Below, piece after piece: positions 1 through 7,045 of a stretch of DNA of 35,626 nt. Below the pieces are notes generated by a model. The model was given only the letters and a program-made list of their open reading frames with translations, did not search any database and was not told where the DNA came from. The stretch's first letter is position 1, and each line of letters begins with the position of its first letter. The position numbers were made by a program, and so were the translations under genes. The stretch is from DTYU01 sp040756575 (lineage in GTDB: Bacteria; Bacillota; Desulfotomaculia; Desulfotomaculales; Ammonificaceae): positions 1-35,626 of the forward strand of contig JBFLYP010000023.1 in assembly GCA_040756575.1 (NCBI GenBank), read 5' to 3'.

Positions 1-144
1 AAGCCCCGCCGCTTTGAAGATTCACTTAATTTAACCACGGCCCCTTTTCCCCAGGCTTTACCTGCCATCCATCACCTCCCCCTGACCAAAACTTCCTGCT
101 CCCGCCTTTTATCACAGCATAACCTGCTCATGGTCTGGAGTAAA

Positions 145-183
145 TACTGCAAAAACAGTATTTTTCTACAGTAAAAACAGTAG
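145..183. promoter_or_regulatory. Two adjacent dyad sites, possible operator
   Basis: A perfect inverted repeat TACTG-N6-CAGTA lies at 145-160. It is followed by a second short dyad CTAC-N10-GTAG at 166-183 that repeats ACAGTA. The arrangement looks like tandem regulator-binding sites for a gene lying left of the window or read leftwards. No adjacent gene is complete enough to name the regulator, so the role is a guess. Confidence 0.3.
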
Positions 184-246
184 ATTAGCATCCTCTGGTA
201 TACCTGCCCTGAAGAAGAAGGACCAAAGGAAGTTACCGAAAGCGAA

Positions 247-789
247 TCAGCGACCGAGTTTGGCGAGTAATTCGCGCAGGTTGCTGACGCCGAGTTTTTG
301 ACAGATGTTTCGACGGTGGGTCTTGGCCGTCCCAACGCTCATATAAAGCCTTTTCGCAATCTCCGCATCGTCCAGCCACTCAAGTATGAGCTGCAGGACC
401 TCCCGTTCGCGCGGGGTGAGTTTTTCCGCCACCTCCGGCGGCAGTAGAAACGGCGCTGGAGCAGCACCGTTTTTCTGGCGGGCGCGAAGCTCAGCCAGGA
501 GGAATCCATCTTCTATCCGGGTCACCAGCGTTTGCAGGTGCGCTGCCGCCAGGCCGAGTTCCTTCTCGGCGTGCATTGAGATGTCGAGGTAGCCTAAAAC
601 GCTGCCGGGGGGGCCGTTTATCGGACCGGCGACGCACCACCAGTCCTTGAAGAGCCGACAGTAGTGCTGCTCGCCGCGGATGGCTACGAGGCGCTGGTGC
701 TCCCACGCCAGCGCTAAAGCGTTGGTGCCGCAGCTCGCTTCGGTAAAAGCAGTGCCGGGCTTGACGCCAACTCTTTCGGTGGCGGCCAA
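247..789 (-). CDS. LuxR-type regulator with truncated GAF-like N-terminus
   Basis: The 180-residue product ends in a clear LuxR/GerE helix-turn-helix (about residues 120-178), which starts with LTPREREVLQLI and includes EIAKRLYMSVGTAKTHRRNI. This predicts a DNA-binding transcription regulator. Residues 1-75 (GTNALALAW, RGEQHYC, WWCVAGPI, GYLDIS) match the second half of the GAF-like sensor domain found in AcoR/FhlA-type activators, so the sensor is incomplete. The assigned start is a TTG with no clear ribosome-binding site. In the same frame, about 12 codons upstream, there is a TGA, and before it more open frame. The gene has therefore probably lost its 5' part or carries a nonsense mutation. 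The HTH call is firm, but whether the protein is functional is doubtful. No recognisable target gene is nearby. Confidence 0.7.
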   Translation of the reverse strand: MAATERVGVKPGTAFTEASCGTNALALAWEHQRLVAIRGEQHYCRLFKDWWCVAGPINGPPGSVLGYLDISMHAEKELGLAAAHLQTLVTRIEDGFLLAELRARQKNGAAPAPFLLPPEVAEKLTPREREVLQLILEWLDDAEIAKRLYMSVGTAKTHRRNICQKLGVSNLRELLAKLGR

Positions 790-1095
790 AATCTCCGGGG
801 GCGGCGAAGATTTTCAGCCCCACATGTATATGTAGTGTTTCTGCGGGCCGATGCAACAGACGGGGTTGATGAGGCACTCGGCCAGAGCAACAGTGGGAAA
901 ACGACCTGATTATTCGGAGGAACTGCGGCGAACACGACAAAACCTTAGCAAAACCGTAGAAAAGAGACATGCCGCTTTTTAATCTGTCCACAAATACTCT
1001 TATTCGTTTCCAACGGGGTAATCTTATCCACCAGGGGGGAATTTTTGACCAAGTACAGTCCACTTAGAGTAAACTTAGACAACCAACGGGGCTGC
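790..1095. other. Intergenic stretch with remnants of the regulator 5' end
   Basis: No intact gene is visible between the LuxR-type gene and cwlD. On the minus strand the frame that continues the LuxR gene upstream stays open, apart from a TGA near 821-823, back to a stop near 908. This looks like the decayed start of that gene. I see no convincing terminator for cwlD here. Confidence 0.4.
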
Positions 1096-1815
1096 TTATT
1101 CTTTAACAGGAGCGGGTAAAACTGCTCCCGACCGCGCTGCAAAGTAACGCACCAGCCCTGCGTAAATGGCAAACGCCACCTTACTTTGGTAGTCAGGCTG
1201 TTGAAGAAGCTCGAATTCTTCCGGGTTCGTTAAAAAGCCGATTTCTACTACAACAGAAGGCATCTTGGCGGCCCGTCCCGTAAAGTAGTCTCCCGTTTTT
1301 GGTAAACGCCTCGTATTCCCCAAGAGGGCCTTACATTCATTCTGAATGGCAATGGCTAACTCCCGCCCGCCGGGAGAATTGGGGTGGTAAAAGGTTTGCG
1401 CACCGCATTCCCTGCCGCTCGAAAAACTATTGACATGAACGCTGACGAAAACATCGGCTTTGTTCTCATTGGCGATCGCCACCCTTCTTTCCAAATCGCG
1501 GCGTTTGCGAGAGCCTTCAAACGGAGACTCTGCGAGGTCGCGGTCCTCTTTTCGTGTCAGGATCACCCTTGATCCCGCCTGTTCCAGGAAAGTCGCCAGC
1601 CGGAGCGCCACCTGTAGGGTGATGTCTTTCTCTTTAACGCCGTCTCGCACCACTCCCGGGTCCGGCCCGCCGTGGCCCGGATCAACCACAACCACCCGGT
1701 CGACAAGCACCGGAGCAAGGACGGCTATTTCCTTCTCTAAACCCCTTACAACCGTAAAACTGTATGTTCGCACCAATCCTGTCAGAAGAAAATACGCCCC
1801 GATGCATAAGATCAA
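1096..1815 (-). CDS. cwlD: N-acetylmuramoyl-L-alanine amidase CwlD
   Basis: Amidase_3 family zinc enzyme that cleaves the bond between muramic acid and the peptide. In spore formers CwlD helps make muramic-delta-lactam in spore cortex, which marks it for germination lysis. The visible signatures are VVVDPGHGGPDPG with the first zinc His, VSVHVNS with a second, and VVVEIGFLTNPEE with the catalytic Glu near the end. The length of 239 residues is normal for CwlD. The hydrophobic N-terminus (ILCIGAYFLLTGLV) is a signal or anchor. The listed start is TTG at 1815 and lacks a Shine-Dalgarno. A good one (AAAGGGG at 1865-1871) instead sits 10 bases before a CTG codon at 1852-1854, which would add 13 residues (KRRPRSKP...), typical for the family. 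The gene follows rplM-rpsI on the same strand, as in many Clostridia. Confidence 0.92.
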   Translation of the reverse strand: MILCIGAYFLLTGLVRTYSFTVVRGLEKEIAVLAPVLVDRVVVVDPGHGGPDPGVVRDGVKEKDITLQVALRLATFLEQAGSRVILTRKEDRDLAESPFEGSRKRRDLERRVAIANENKADVFVSVHVNSFSSGRECGAQTFYHPNSPGGRELAIAIQNECKALLGNTRRLPKTGDYFTGRAAKMPSVVVEIGFLTNPEEFELLQQPDYQSKVAFAIYAGLVRYFAARSGAVLPAPVKE

Positions 1816-1935
1816 AAGCCTTATTGTGGGTTTAGATCTCGGCCTTCTTTTCAGAAAAAATCAACCCCTTTCCCGGCCGCTCTGAATATAAGATTACGTC
1901 CCCGGAAAAGGAGTTATTACCCTCATATAGAAAGC

Positions 1936-2122
1936 ATAGGAGCGCTGAACCTCGAACTTGGCAATTCAGAATTTTGAAGAAATAAGAAATTTAAATACTT
2001 TGAACCTTGAACCCTGAACGCTGAACCTCGAACCTCGAACGGACTCTATAGCTCCATAAGCTTTAAAGTTAAGCACCGAACGTTGAACGCCGAACGTCGG
2101 ACGTTGTACGCTGAACGTCGAA
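1936..2122. repeat. Degenerate tandem heptanucleotide repeats
   Basis: The spacer between cwlD and rpsI is built from imperfect 7-base units of the form TGAACSY: first TGAACCC, TGAACGC, TGAACCT, CGAACCT, then after a short break CCGAACG, TTGAACG, CCGAACG, TCGGACG, CTGAACG, TCGAACG. There is no coding potential and no clear hairpin terminator. Similar heptads with other unit sequences occur elsewhere in the window. Confidence 0.8.
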
Positions 2123-2126
2123 CGTT

Positions 2127-2519
2127 CTAACGCTTCGAGAACTGCGGCGCACGCCTGGCCTTCTTCAGACCGTACTTCCGCCGCTCCTTCATCCGCGGGT
2201 CACGGGTTAAGAACAAGGCCTTTTTCAGCAAAGGCCTCAGGTTCGGGTCTGCCTGAACCAATGCACGGGCAATCCCAAGACGTACGGCACCGGCCTGCCC
2301 GCTAATCCCACCGCCGCTCACCATTGCGCGGATGTCAAACCGGCCCGACATCCCGGTGATCTCGAGGGGCCGCTTTACTAATACCTCAAGCGTTTTCCGC
2401 CCAAAATAAGTCTCAAACGGCCGGCCGTTTACCAAAAACCTGCCCTCGCCGGGCGTGACAAAGACCCGCGCGATCGCATTCTTCCGCCGCCCCGTCCCGT
2501 AAAACTGAACCTTAGCCAC
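2127..2519 (-). CDS. rpsI: 30S ribosomal protein S9
   Basis: S9 is a small-subunit ribosomal protein whose C-terminal tail reaches the decoding P site. The 130-residue product has normal length and family hallmarks: YGTGRRKNAIARVF at the start, GGGISGQAGAVRLGIARAL in the middle and the basic end RKKYGLKKARRAPQFSKR-like tail ending in KR. The start is GTG at 2517-2519, chosen because a strong AGGGGGG lies just upstream. It sits 30 bases after rplM, forming the usual rplM-rpsI pair, and is expected to share its promoter and leader. No anomalies. Confidence 0.97.
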   Translation of the reverse strand: MAKVQFYGTGRRKNAIARVFVTPGEGRFLVNGRPFETYFGRKTLEVLVKRPLEITGMSGRFDIRAMVSGGGISGQAGAVRLGIARALVQADPNLRPLLKKALFLTRDPRMKERRKYGLKKARRAPQFSKR

Positions 2520-2549
2520 TTTATCCCCCCTGAAGAGATCGTTGAAATC

Positions 2550-2978
2550 TTAAAACTCCATCACTTCCGGTTTCTGCGCCTGGTGCGGGTGTTCGGGTCC
2601 CTTATATACCCTCAGCTTCCGGGCCATCTTGGCTCCCAGGCGGTTATGCGGGAGCATTCCTTCAATCGCCTTGCGGACGGCGAGTTCCGGTCTTCTCCTC
2701 ATCAGGGTCGCGTAATTCATAACCTTTAGCCCTCCCGGATAGCCCGAATGCCGGATAAAAAGCTTTTTTTGGAGCTTGTTGCCCGTAAGAACCACCTTGT
2801 CCGCATTTACGATGATTACGTGGTCACCCGTATCAACATGCGGTGTAAAGATCGGCTTGTGTTTACCTCGAAGCAGGCGCGCCGCCTCGCTTGCAAGCCG
2901 GCCAAGAGGCTTGCCTGCCGCGTCGAGAACATACCAGCGGCGCTCGATCTCCTTCGATTTTGCCATGAACGTGCGCAT
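2550..2978 (-). CDS. rplM: 50S ribosomal protein L13
   Basis: L13 is an early-assembly protein of the large ribosomal subunit. The product carries the expected segments WYVLDAAGKPLGRLAS, DHVIIVNADKVVLTGNK and GMLPHNRLGAKMARKLRVY, and ends in a conserved tail. I place the start at ATG 2976-2978 (MRTFMAK..., 142 residues), because AAGGAGG lies nine bases upstream and homologues begin this way. A TTG two codons earlier (2984) is too close to the ribosome-binding site. Upstream are an L13-leader-like hairpin and an extended -10 promoter, consistent with autoregulation of the rplM-rpsI unit. Confidence 0.97.
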   Translation of the reverse strand: MRTFMAKSKEIERRWYVLDAAGKPLGRLASEAARLLRGKHKPIFTPHVDTGDHVIIVNADKVVLTGNKLQKKLFIRHSGYPGGLKVMNYATLMRRRPELAVRKAIEGMLPHNRLGAKMARKLRVYKGPEHPHQAQKPEVMEF

Positions 2979-3000
2979 TTCCAACTTCCTCCTTGAGTGT

Positions 3001-3041
3001 CTCCATTCACCGGCCGGACTTGTCTCAAGTTAGTGAATGAG
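3001..3041 (-). ncRNA. Ribosomal L13 leader hairpin (5' UTR of rplM)
   Basis: On the minus strand CATTCAC (3033-3039) pairs exactly with GTGAATG (3004-3010), enclosing a loop rich in G and C, and is followed by GGAGACA a few bases before the rplM ribosome-binding site. Position and the GTGAATGGAGAC motif fit the Firmicutes L13 leader, a structured 5' UTR thought to mediate feedback by L13. I recognised it by motif and position, not by a covariance model. Confidence 0.65.
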
Positions 3042-3087
3042 GAGAAGTTCCAGTATTTAAGCGAAACCCGGGCAACCGGGCAGTGAT

Positions 3088-3096
3088 AGTATACCA
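3088..3096 (-). promoter_or_regulatory. Extended -10 promoter for rplM-rpsI
   Basis: The minus strand reads TGGTATACT, an extended -10 element (TGn plus TATACT), about 110 bases before the rplM start. No good -35 lies at the matching distance, which is common for extended -10 promoters. Two overlapping TTGACA-like boxes occur further upstream near 3130-3145 and could serve another start. Confidence 0.5.
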
Positions 3097-3205
3097 TAGC
3101 AAAGTCATACAAAAAAGAGTTTAATACATGCAGTTTCCATCTGTCAAGTGTCAAGAGCCCGCGACCGGGTAAGAGTGTCACTTATTCCGTCAAAAGGCAC
3201 TTTTT

Positions 3206-3560
3206 AAGGGAGTCCCCCATGCCGCTATCAAGCGGCACCATGAAAGATGAAAATGGGGCGAATAGACCTGTAAGCCGGTTACTTAGATCCAGAAGAGTAA
3301 CATAAAAGGAACGGGGCGAGGAGCGAGCAGTACAAGGAAGGCGCAGCCGGACGGGCCTGATTGGGAAGTGAGAAGTGTGAAGTGGGAAGTGCGAGCTATG
3401 GAGAAATTCGCGCAGCGAATTTCTCCCCTTACAAATCTCACCGCTAATCTCCCACATCCCACCTCTCAAATGGCGGCGAGCCTGACGCAGTAATGCGAAG
3501 CTCATCGCCGCGCCAAACGGAAGAAGAACGCACTCTCGGAGGAGGCACCGTGGGAGCTTT
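3206..3560 (+). repeat. Dispersed non-coding repeat, family R, copy 1
   Basis: This copy begins with GGAGTCCCCCATGCCGCT and a hairpin (GCCGCT-atca-AGCGGC at 3221-3236). It continues through a GTAACATAA / GGCGAGGAGCGAGC block, a 7-base direct-repeat patch (GAAGTGN units, 3364-3392), a 12-bp hairpin at 3400-3426, and a distal GGCGAGCCTGACGCAGTAA...GCTCATCGCCGCGCC block (3475-3513). The same modules recur at 4566-4846 (inverted) and partly at 7867-7992. Open frames here are chance readings through the repeat. Confidence 0.75.
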
Positions 3561-3654
3561 TTGCGGCGGCACACAAAGAGAAACTGCCCAGATATGGGCA
3601 GGATACTCAGAATGGCAATCAAGCAGAGTCAACGCCCGCGTTTGGCAGACCCGG

Positions 3655-3727
3655 TAAAGTGTTGCAAAACCTTGGCTGGGGAAAAAGCAAGTCGCCTTCG
3701 CTTACACAGAATTTTGCAGCAGCTTGA
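3655..3727 (-). repeat. GCAAAAC...GTTTTGC bounded repeat, copy 1
   Basis: On the minus strand the segment runs from GCTGCTGCAAAATT to AAGGTTTTGCAACACTTT. Related ends occur at 8777-8833 and 13894-14088 on the plus strand. The ends are imperfect inverted repeats of each other and the internal sequence differs between copies. It lies just downstream of the DUF169 gene stop. Confidence 0.5.
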
Positions 3728-3735
3728 AGGACCGG

Positions 3736-4530
3736 TCAGTCCTGTTGAGCCTGCTTCTTAAATACTATCAGCGGGCAGTTCTTGCAAACGTCGGCGCCCG
3801 GAAAAGGATCACCGGGCCTGGTGATGGAAGCACTGCCCAGATTCTTGATCCGGTCCAGGAGCCGTTTTACCGTTGCTTCAATCTGCTCCCCGGGAATCAT
3901 CACGTTTACCTCGCCGCGCTCGGTTTTGCCGGCGTTGTAGCTGCCGCTGCAGGCGGTGACAAAGTTGGCCGTTTTTTCAAGGTAAGGGAACACATTTCCC
4001 GCACACGCCGAAGAGTTCATGGTAACGTTCGTCCTCAGCGGGTGAATATCTACGGCAGCCATGTAGTCCACCATGAGATGGTAGGCCTGCATGTTATCAC
4101 AATAGAAGTGGACCGTGTCCGGCGCAAAGTAAGCATCGCCGAGAGGTGAAACCACAAAAGCCTTCAGCGCCCCTTCGGGCAAGCGGGGCTTCGACTTCAC
4201 AAACCTGACTGCCTGATCCCAGTCAACTACGTATTTTAAGTGGCTCTTCACTTCACCGTCATCAAACTCCTTCCACCCGAAAACATAGGCCGCGTTACTG
4301 CAACCGAGGGTTTCCTCCTTCCCGAGGACGGTCAGGCCTTTCATACGCGCGGCGATTTCAAACTGGCAGAACGTCAGAGGCTTCACAGGTTCGTGGTACG
4401 AAACGCTGTTGGTGAAATCATGCAGTTCTTCGTCTGAAAAGATGAATTTCACAGCAACCGGATAATGCATGAGGCGCAGTTCCTCCATCAGCACCCGCTG
4501 CATCTCCCGGTAGTCAAGATTCCCTCCCAT
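3736..4530 (-). CDS. DUF169 family protein
   Basis: The product (264 residues) matches the DUF169 (COG2043) family, cytosolic proteins of unknown function common in anaerobes and archaea. The pattern includes YPVAVKFIFSDEE near the N-terminus, a TFCQFEIAARMKG segment, a GC-N-A motif (LGCSNAAYVFG), a central CDNMQAYHLM, ACAGN, and a C-terminal CKNCPLIVFK. Several conserved Cys (for example CAGN and CKNC) suggest possible metal or cluster binding, but that is inference. I chose ATG 4528-4530 (MGGNLDYREM) because GAGGGAGGT lies six bases upstream. A longer frame to 4587 runs into repeat DNA. The gene stands alone, with family R repeat copy 2 directly upstream, so its promoter may lie in or next to that repeat. 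Confidence 0.85.
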   Translation of the reverse strand: MGGNLDYREMQRVLMEELRLMHYPVAVKFIFSDEELHDFTNSVSYHEPVKPLTFCQFEIAARMKGLTVLGKEETLGCSNAAYVFGWKEFDDGEVKSHLKYVVDWDQAVRFVKSKPRLPEGALKAFVVSPLGDAYFAPDTVHFYCDNMQAYHLMVDYMAAVDIHPLRTNVTMNSSACAGNVFPYLEKTANFVTACSGSYNAGKTERGEVNVMIPGEQIEATVKRLLDRIKNLGSASITRPGDPFPGADVCKNCPLIVFKKQAQQD

Positions 4531-4565
4531 AGTGCGACCTCCCTCGAAAATAGTACTTCTTTTGA

Positions 4566-4846
4566 TGGGCGCGGCGATGAGCTTCACCCTGCTTCGTCAG
4601 GCTCGCCGGCCGAATCCTCACGTACTTCTATGTACGTTCCGGTTCGGCCGGCTTCGCCTTCCTCGCATTGCTCGCTCCTCACCGCGTTTCGTTTATGTTA
4701 TATTACCGCCTTTAAGTAACACGCTTACGGGTCGATATTTTCATTCCCGGTGTGACGCGACTTTATCGCCGTGATTGACTCCTCCGAGAATGCGTTCTTT
4801 CATCCTTCGTAGTGCCGCTTAATAGCGGCATGGGGGACTCCTTTAA
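4566..4846 (-). repeat. Dispersed non-coding repeat, family R, copy 2
   Basis: Read on the minus strand, this copy has the same start (GGAGTCCCCCATGCCGCT), the same hairpin with loop variant atta, then AGAACGCATTCTCGGAGGAG, a GTTACTTA / TAACATAA block, GAGGAGCGAGCAATGCGAGG, a CGTAC-N7-GTACG hairpin (4621-4637), and GGCGAGCCTGACGAAGCAG...GCTCATCGCCGCGCC at its far end. It fills most of the gap between the DUF169 gene and the membrane-protein gene at 4902, and no gene is seen in that gap (4531-4901). Confidence 0.75.
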
Positions 4847-4901
4847 TAATTCAATTCGCCCCGACAATCCGCAATACTTTGCTACATACCCGGCAGTTTT
4901 G

Positions 4902-5468
4902 CTACCTCGGCGGCGGGGTTGCGCTCGACATCCGTTCGCTTTCTTCCTCGTAGGTTTGAAGCAGTCGGCTAACGCCTTTGAAATAAGGCAGGTGGGTTTT
5001 AACAAGCCCGAATGCCATTCTCACCGCTATATAACAGACCAGAAAGGTAACAACGTAATTTACCGACCAGCCGGTAAACGGTACAGGGAATCTGACATCC
5101 AAAAAGCGTAGCTGCATCCATGCCAGGGCAAAGAACACAGGCCAAAGCGCAGCCGCCGACAGTCCGACCATGTTGAAAAACACCCTGCCAAAAGCGTCGT
5201 TGGCCTCTTGGTTGCAGGCGGAGTAACTCTGCTTGTCCCCGTTCTCCCAGGCCTGCATTGAAAGGTTGTGCGTGTCCATCAGGCGGTTGTTCAGCCTGTC
5301 AATGTGTTTTCTATTAACCTTAAACACAATCGAGATGGTCAACTCACCAAGAACGACGGCAAGGAGGGCCAGTAAGAAGGTACCGATAAAGTAATCGGCA
5401 ACCGGGTGCCCCGAGAAACGGTACATACTGATAAGCATGCAGTCTATCAGGTTCAGCAACCCCGCCAC
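4902..5468 (-). CDS. Small integral membrane protein, EMC3/DUF106-like architecture
   Basis: I do not recognise this 188-residue protein with certainty. It has a hydrophobic segment at about 24-50, a charged cytosolic stretch (about 50-90, RLNNRLMDTHN...ENGDKQSYSACNQEAND), then two hydrophobic segments (about 95-118 and 135-155) and a hydrophilic tail ending in TPPPR. The layout of TM, charged helix with a GDK motif, TM, TM recalls the EMC3/DUF106 branch of the Oxa1 superfamily, but this is only an architectural resemblance. The start GTG 5466-5468 has AAGGAG ten bases upstream. A TTG three codons on has an AAGAGG eight bases upstream and is equally plausible. It follows the TauE/SafE gene by 134 bases on the same strand and is probably co-transcribed. 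Confidence 0.7.
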   Translation of the reverse strand: MAGLLNLIDCMLISMYRFSGHPVADYFIGTFLLALLAVVLGELTISIVFKVNRKHIDRLNNRLMDTHNLSMQAWENGDKQSYSACNQEANDAFGRVFFNMVGLSAAALWPVFFALAWMQLRFLDVRFPVPFTGWSVNYVVTFLVCYIAVRMAFGLVKTHLPYFKGVSRLLQTYEEESERMSSATPPPR

Positions 5469-5602
5469 CTCTTTTCCGCTCCTTAAGTGTTAGGGACCTA
5501 ACGGTTCTTCGGGTCACCGGCCCCACGCGGCCCTCTCCATTCCCTGTCCACCAAACACCCAACCATTTTTAAGACAGGGCTTAAGCTGCGGGAATTTCGA
5601 TT

Positions 5603-6799
5603 TTACATGGGCACCCAGCTGGAACCAAAGAAACCCTTACTAAAGTATCCTAATCCTACATAAAGCGCCAGGACCACGAAAATCCGCTTGAGCCAGACCT
5701 CGGGTATGTACTTCTGCGTACGCGGCCCGATTATGGAACCGATAAAAATACCGATCAACTCGGTACCGATCAGGACCCAGTCCACCGCCGCACCCGCTAA
5801 TTTGATATACGAAGTGATGCTGGTGAGCATGCTGACAAAAACGGCCATGGCCGAAGTGCCGGCAACAACAAACATCGGCAACCCCACAATACTTGTTAGA
5901 TATGGCACATAAAGGAAGCCGCCGCCGATGCCCAAGAACGCTGAAAGAGCAGCGATAAAAAATCCTCCAAGGAAGGGCCATACAGGATTAAAACCAAATT
6001 GAACGCCAAAGAAGCTGAATTCGATACGCACAAAACTCCACCTGGTGACCTTAATGCCCTCAACGTCACCTTTTTCCTTCACGCTCTTTTCAAACGCCTG
6101 TGCCGCGGCCTTGGCCTGTTTTTTGCGCGCCTGGCCCCGCGGCGTCGTTTCGTAAAGCAGGAAACCGCCGATGATGAAGACGACCAGACCAAACCATCCC
6201 TGGTATTGGCTGAAGGAGATTTTGCCTCCTGTAAGCCAAGGGATGAGAAGGGCGCCGGAGATGGAACCCGTACCAAGCGTCAGGCCGAGCGGCCAGGCAA
6301 GGCGTTTCATCCGCAGATAAGTAATCGTGCCGATTAAAGACGAAAGTCCCACCAGCCACTGGTTGGCCATGCGGATGCAATCGGTCAGCAACTTGTTAAA
6401 TGCGGGAGCGCTCTGTTTGAATGCCTTGGTATAGTCGCCGAGGCCGAAAACGGTCATATGCCCGACGCCCGCCATAATGCCGCCGAACGCACCCACCGTA
6501 GTAAAGATCCAGCCCACCCAAACGGCCCACAGGAAAGCCACCACAAGATTAATCTTAGGCGCACCGGGAATACCGAGAAAACCCTTGGGTGCGTTCAGGT
6601 TCACCTGCCCTTTTCCTTCGCCGAGGGGAGCCGTTTTAATCGCTTCACCGAGTTTTCCGGGCAGATCCAGGGCGCCGCCCGCCAATTGCGTCCCCGCACC
6701 CGGCTGGGCTCCTACGCCGGCTGCCCCAAGGGCGAGCAATGATAGAAATATTAACAGAACGGCGGCGGCAGCTAAAGTATACCCGCGTTTTCTCTTCAT
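5603..6799 (-). CDS. TauE/SafE family membrane exporter (sulfite exporter type)
   Basis: The 398-residue polytopic membrane protein belongs to the TauE/SafE (former DUF81) family, which contains proposed exporters of sulfite and other organosulfur-derived anions. There is an N-terminal hydrophobic signal-like segment (AAAAVLLIFLSLLALGAAG), a periplasmic linker, then two hydrophobic halves. These carry the family repeat motifs VGAFGGIMAGVGHMT in the first half and SAFLGIGGGFLYVPYLT in the second, separated by a cytosolic loop rich in Lys at about 220-250. Start ATG 6797-6799 has GAGGAGGG upstream. The long version with a leader is typical for sulfate-reducing bacteria, where export of sulfite made during sulfate reduction is a plausible role (inference). 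Its promoter region contains two CRP-type operators shared with the adjacent crp gene, so regulation by one of the two neighbouring regulators is likely. Confidence 0.88.
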   Translation of the reverse strand: MKRKRGYTLAAAAVLLIFLSLLALGAAGVGAQPGAGTQLAGGALDLPGKLGEAIKTAPLGEGKGQVNLNAPKGFLGIPGAPKINLVVAFLWAVWVGWIFTTVGAFGGIMAGVGHMTVFGLGDYTKAFKQSAPAFNKLLTDCIRMANQWLVGLSSLIGTITYLRMKRLAWPLGLTLGTGSISGALLIPWLTGGKISFSQYQGWFGLVVFIIGGFLLYETTPRGQARKKQAKAAAQAFEKSVKEKGDVEGIKVTRWSFVRIEFSFFGVQFGFNPVWPFLGGFFIAALSAFLGIGGGFLYVPYLTSIVGLPMFVVAGTSAMAVFVSMLTSITSYIKLAGAAVDWVLIGTELIGIFIGSIIGPRTQKYIPEVWLKRIFVVLALYVGLGYFSKGFFGSSWVPM

Positions 6800-6907
6800 A
6801 CTGTACCCTCCTCTTCACATCCCGAAGAAAAATCCTAATGCCGTCACGAAGTGAAACACTCGTACTTATTGATCCAATCCCCCTTTCCCAGTCCCTCATT
6901 TACATCT

Positions 6908-6996
6908 AAATTAGCACCACCAGCAGACATTACGATGTCCGGCGAATGACAACAGCTTTGCCAAACTACTGACAAACAATTGTCAGGTAGCCGACA
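6908..6996 (-). promoter_or_regulatory. tauE promoter module with two CRP-type operators
   Basis: Two 16-bp sites with exact CRP-family geometry are present: TGTCC-N6-TGACA at 6936-6951 and TGTCA-N6-CGACA at 6981-6996, 45 bases apart. Between them starts a further dyad, TGACAA-acaa-TTGTCA (6970-6985). On the minus strand a likely -10 (TAATTT, 6908-6913, in the context GTGCTAAT) would put the proximal operator near -42, a class II activator position. The same module, with the same 34-base offset between first operator and middle dyad, lies before the crp gene at 7046-7732. Confidence 0.7.
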
Positions 6997-7045
6997 ATAA
7001 TTGCACTGTTTTTTGAAAAGGGGGTGCTTCAAAGGGTGGAGTTCC

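Noticed and set aside
72..335. 87-codon minus-strand frame at the left edge
   Set aside because: It overlaps the LuxR helix-turn-helix coding sequence in another frame and gives a low-complexity, family-less product.
1936..2122. CRISPR array interpretation of the tandem repeats
   Set aside because: Units are only about 7 bases, directly adjacent and degenerate, with no spacers of constant length and no cas genes nearby.
3182..3632. Minus-strand frames of 62-146 codons between rplM and the DUF169 gene
   Set aside because: They read through repeat family R copy 1, including its hairpins and heptads, and similar repeat copies do not keep the frame.
4531..4587. N-terminal extension of the DUF169 protein (MKLIAAPIKRSTIF...)
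   Set aside because: It is encoded by the end of repeat copy 2 and has no ribosome-binding site, while the ATG at 4530 has an excellent one.
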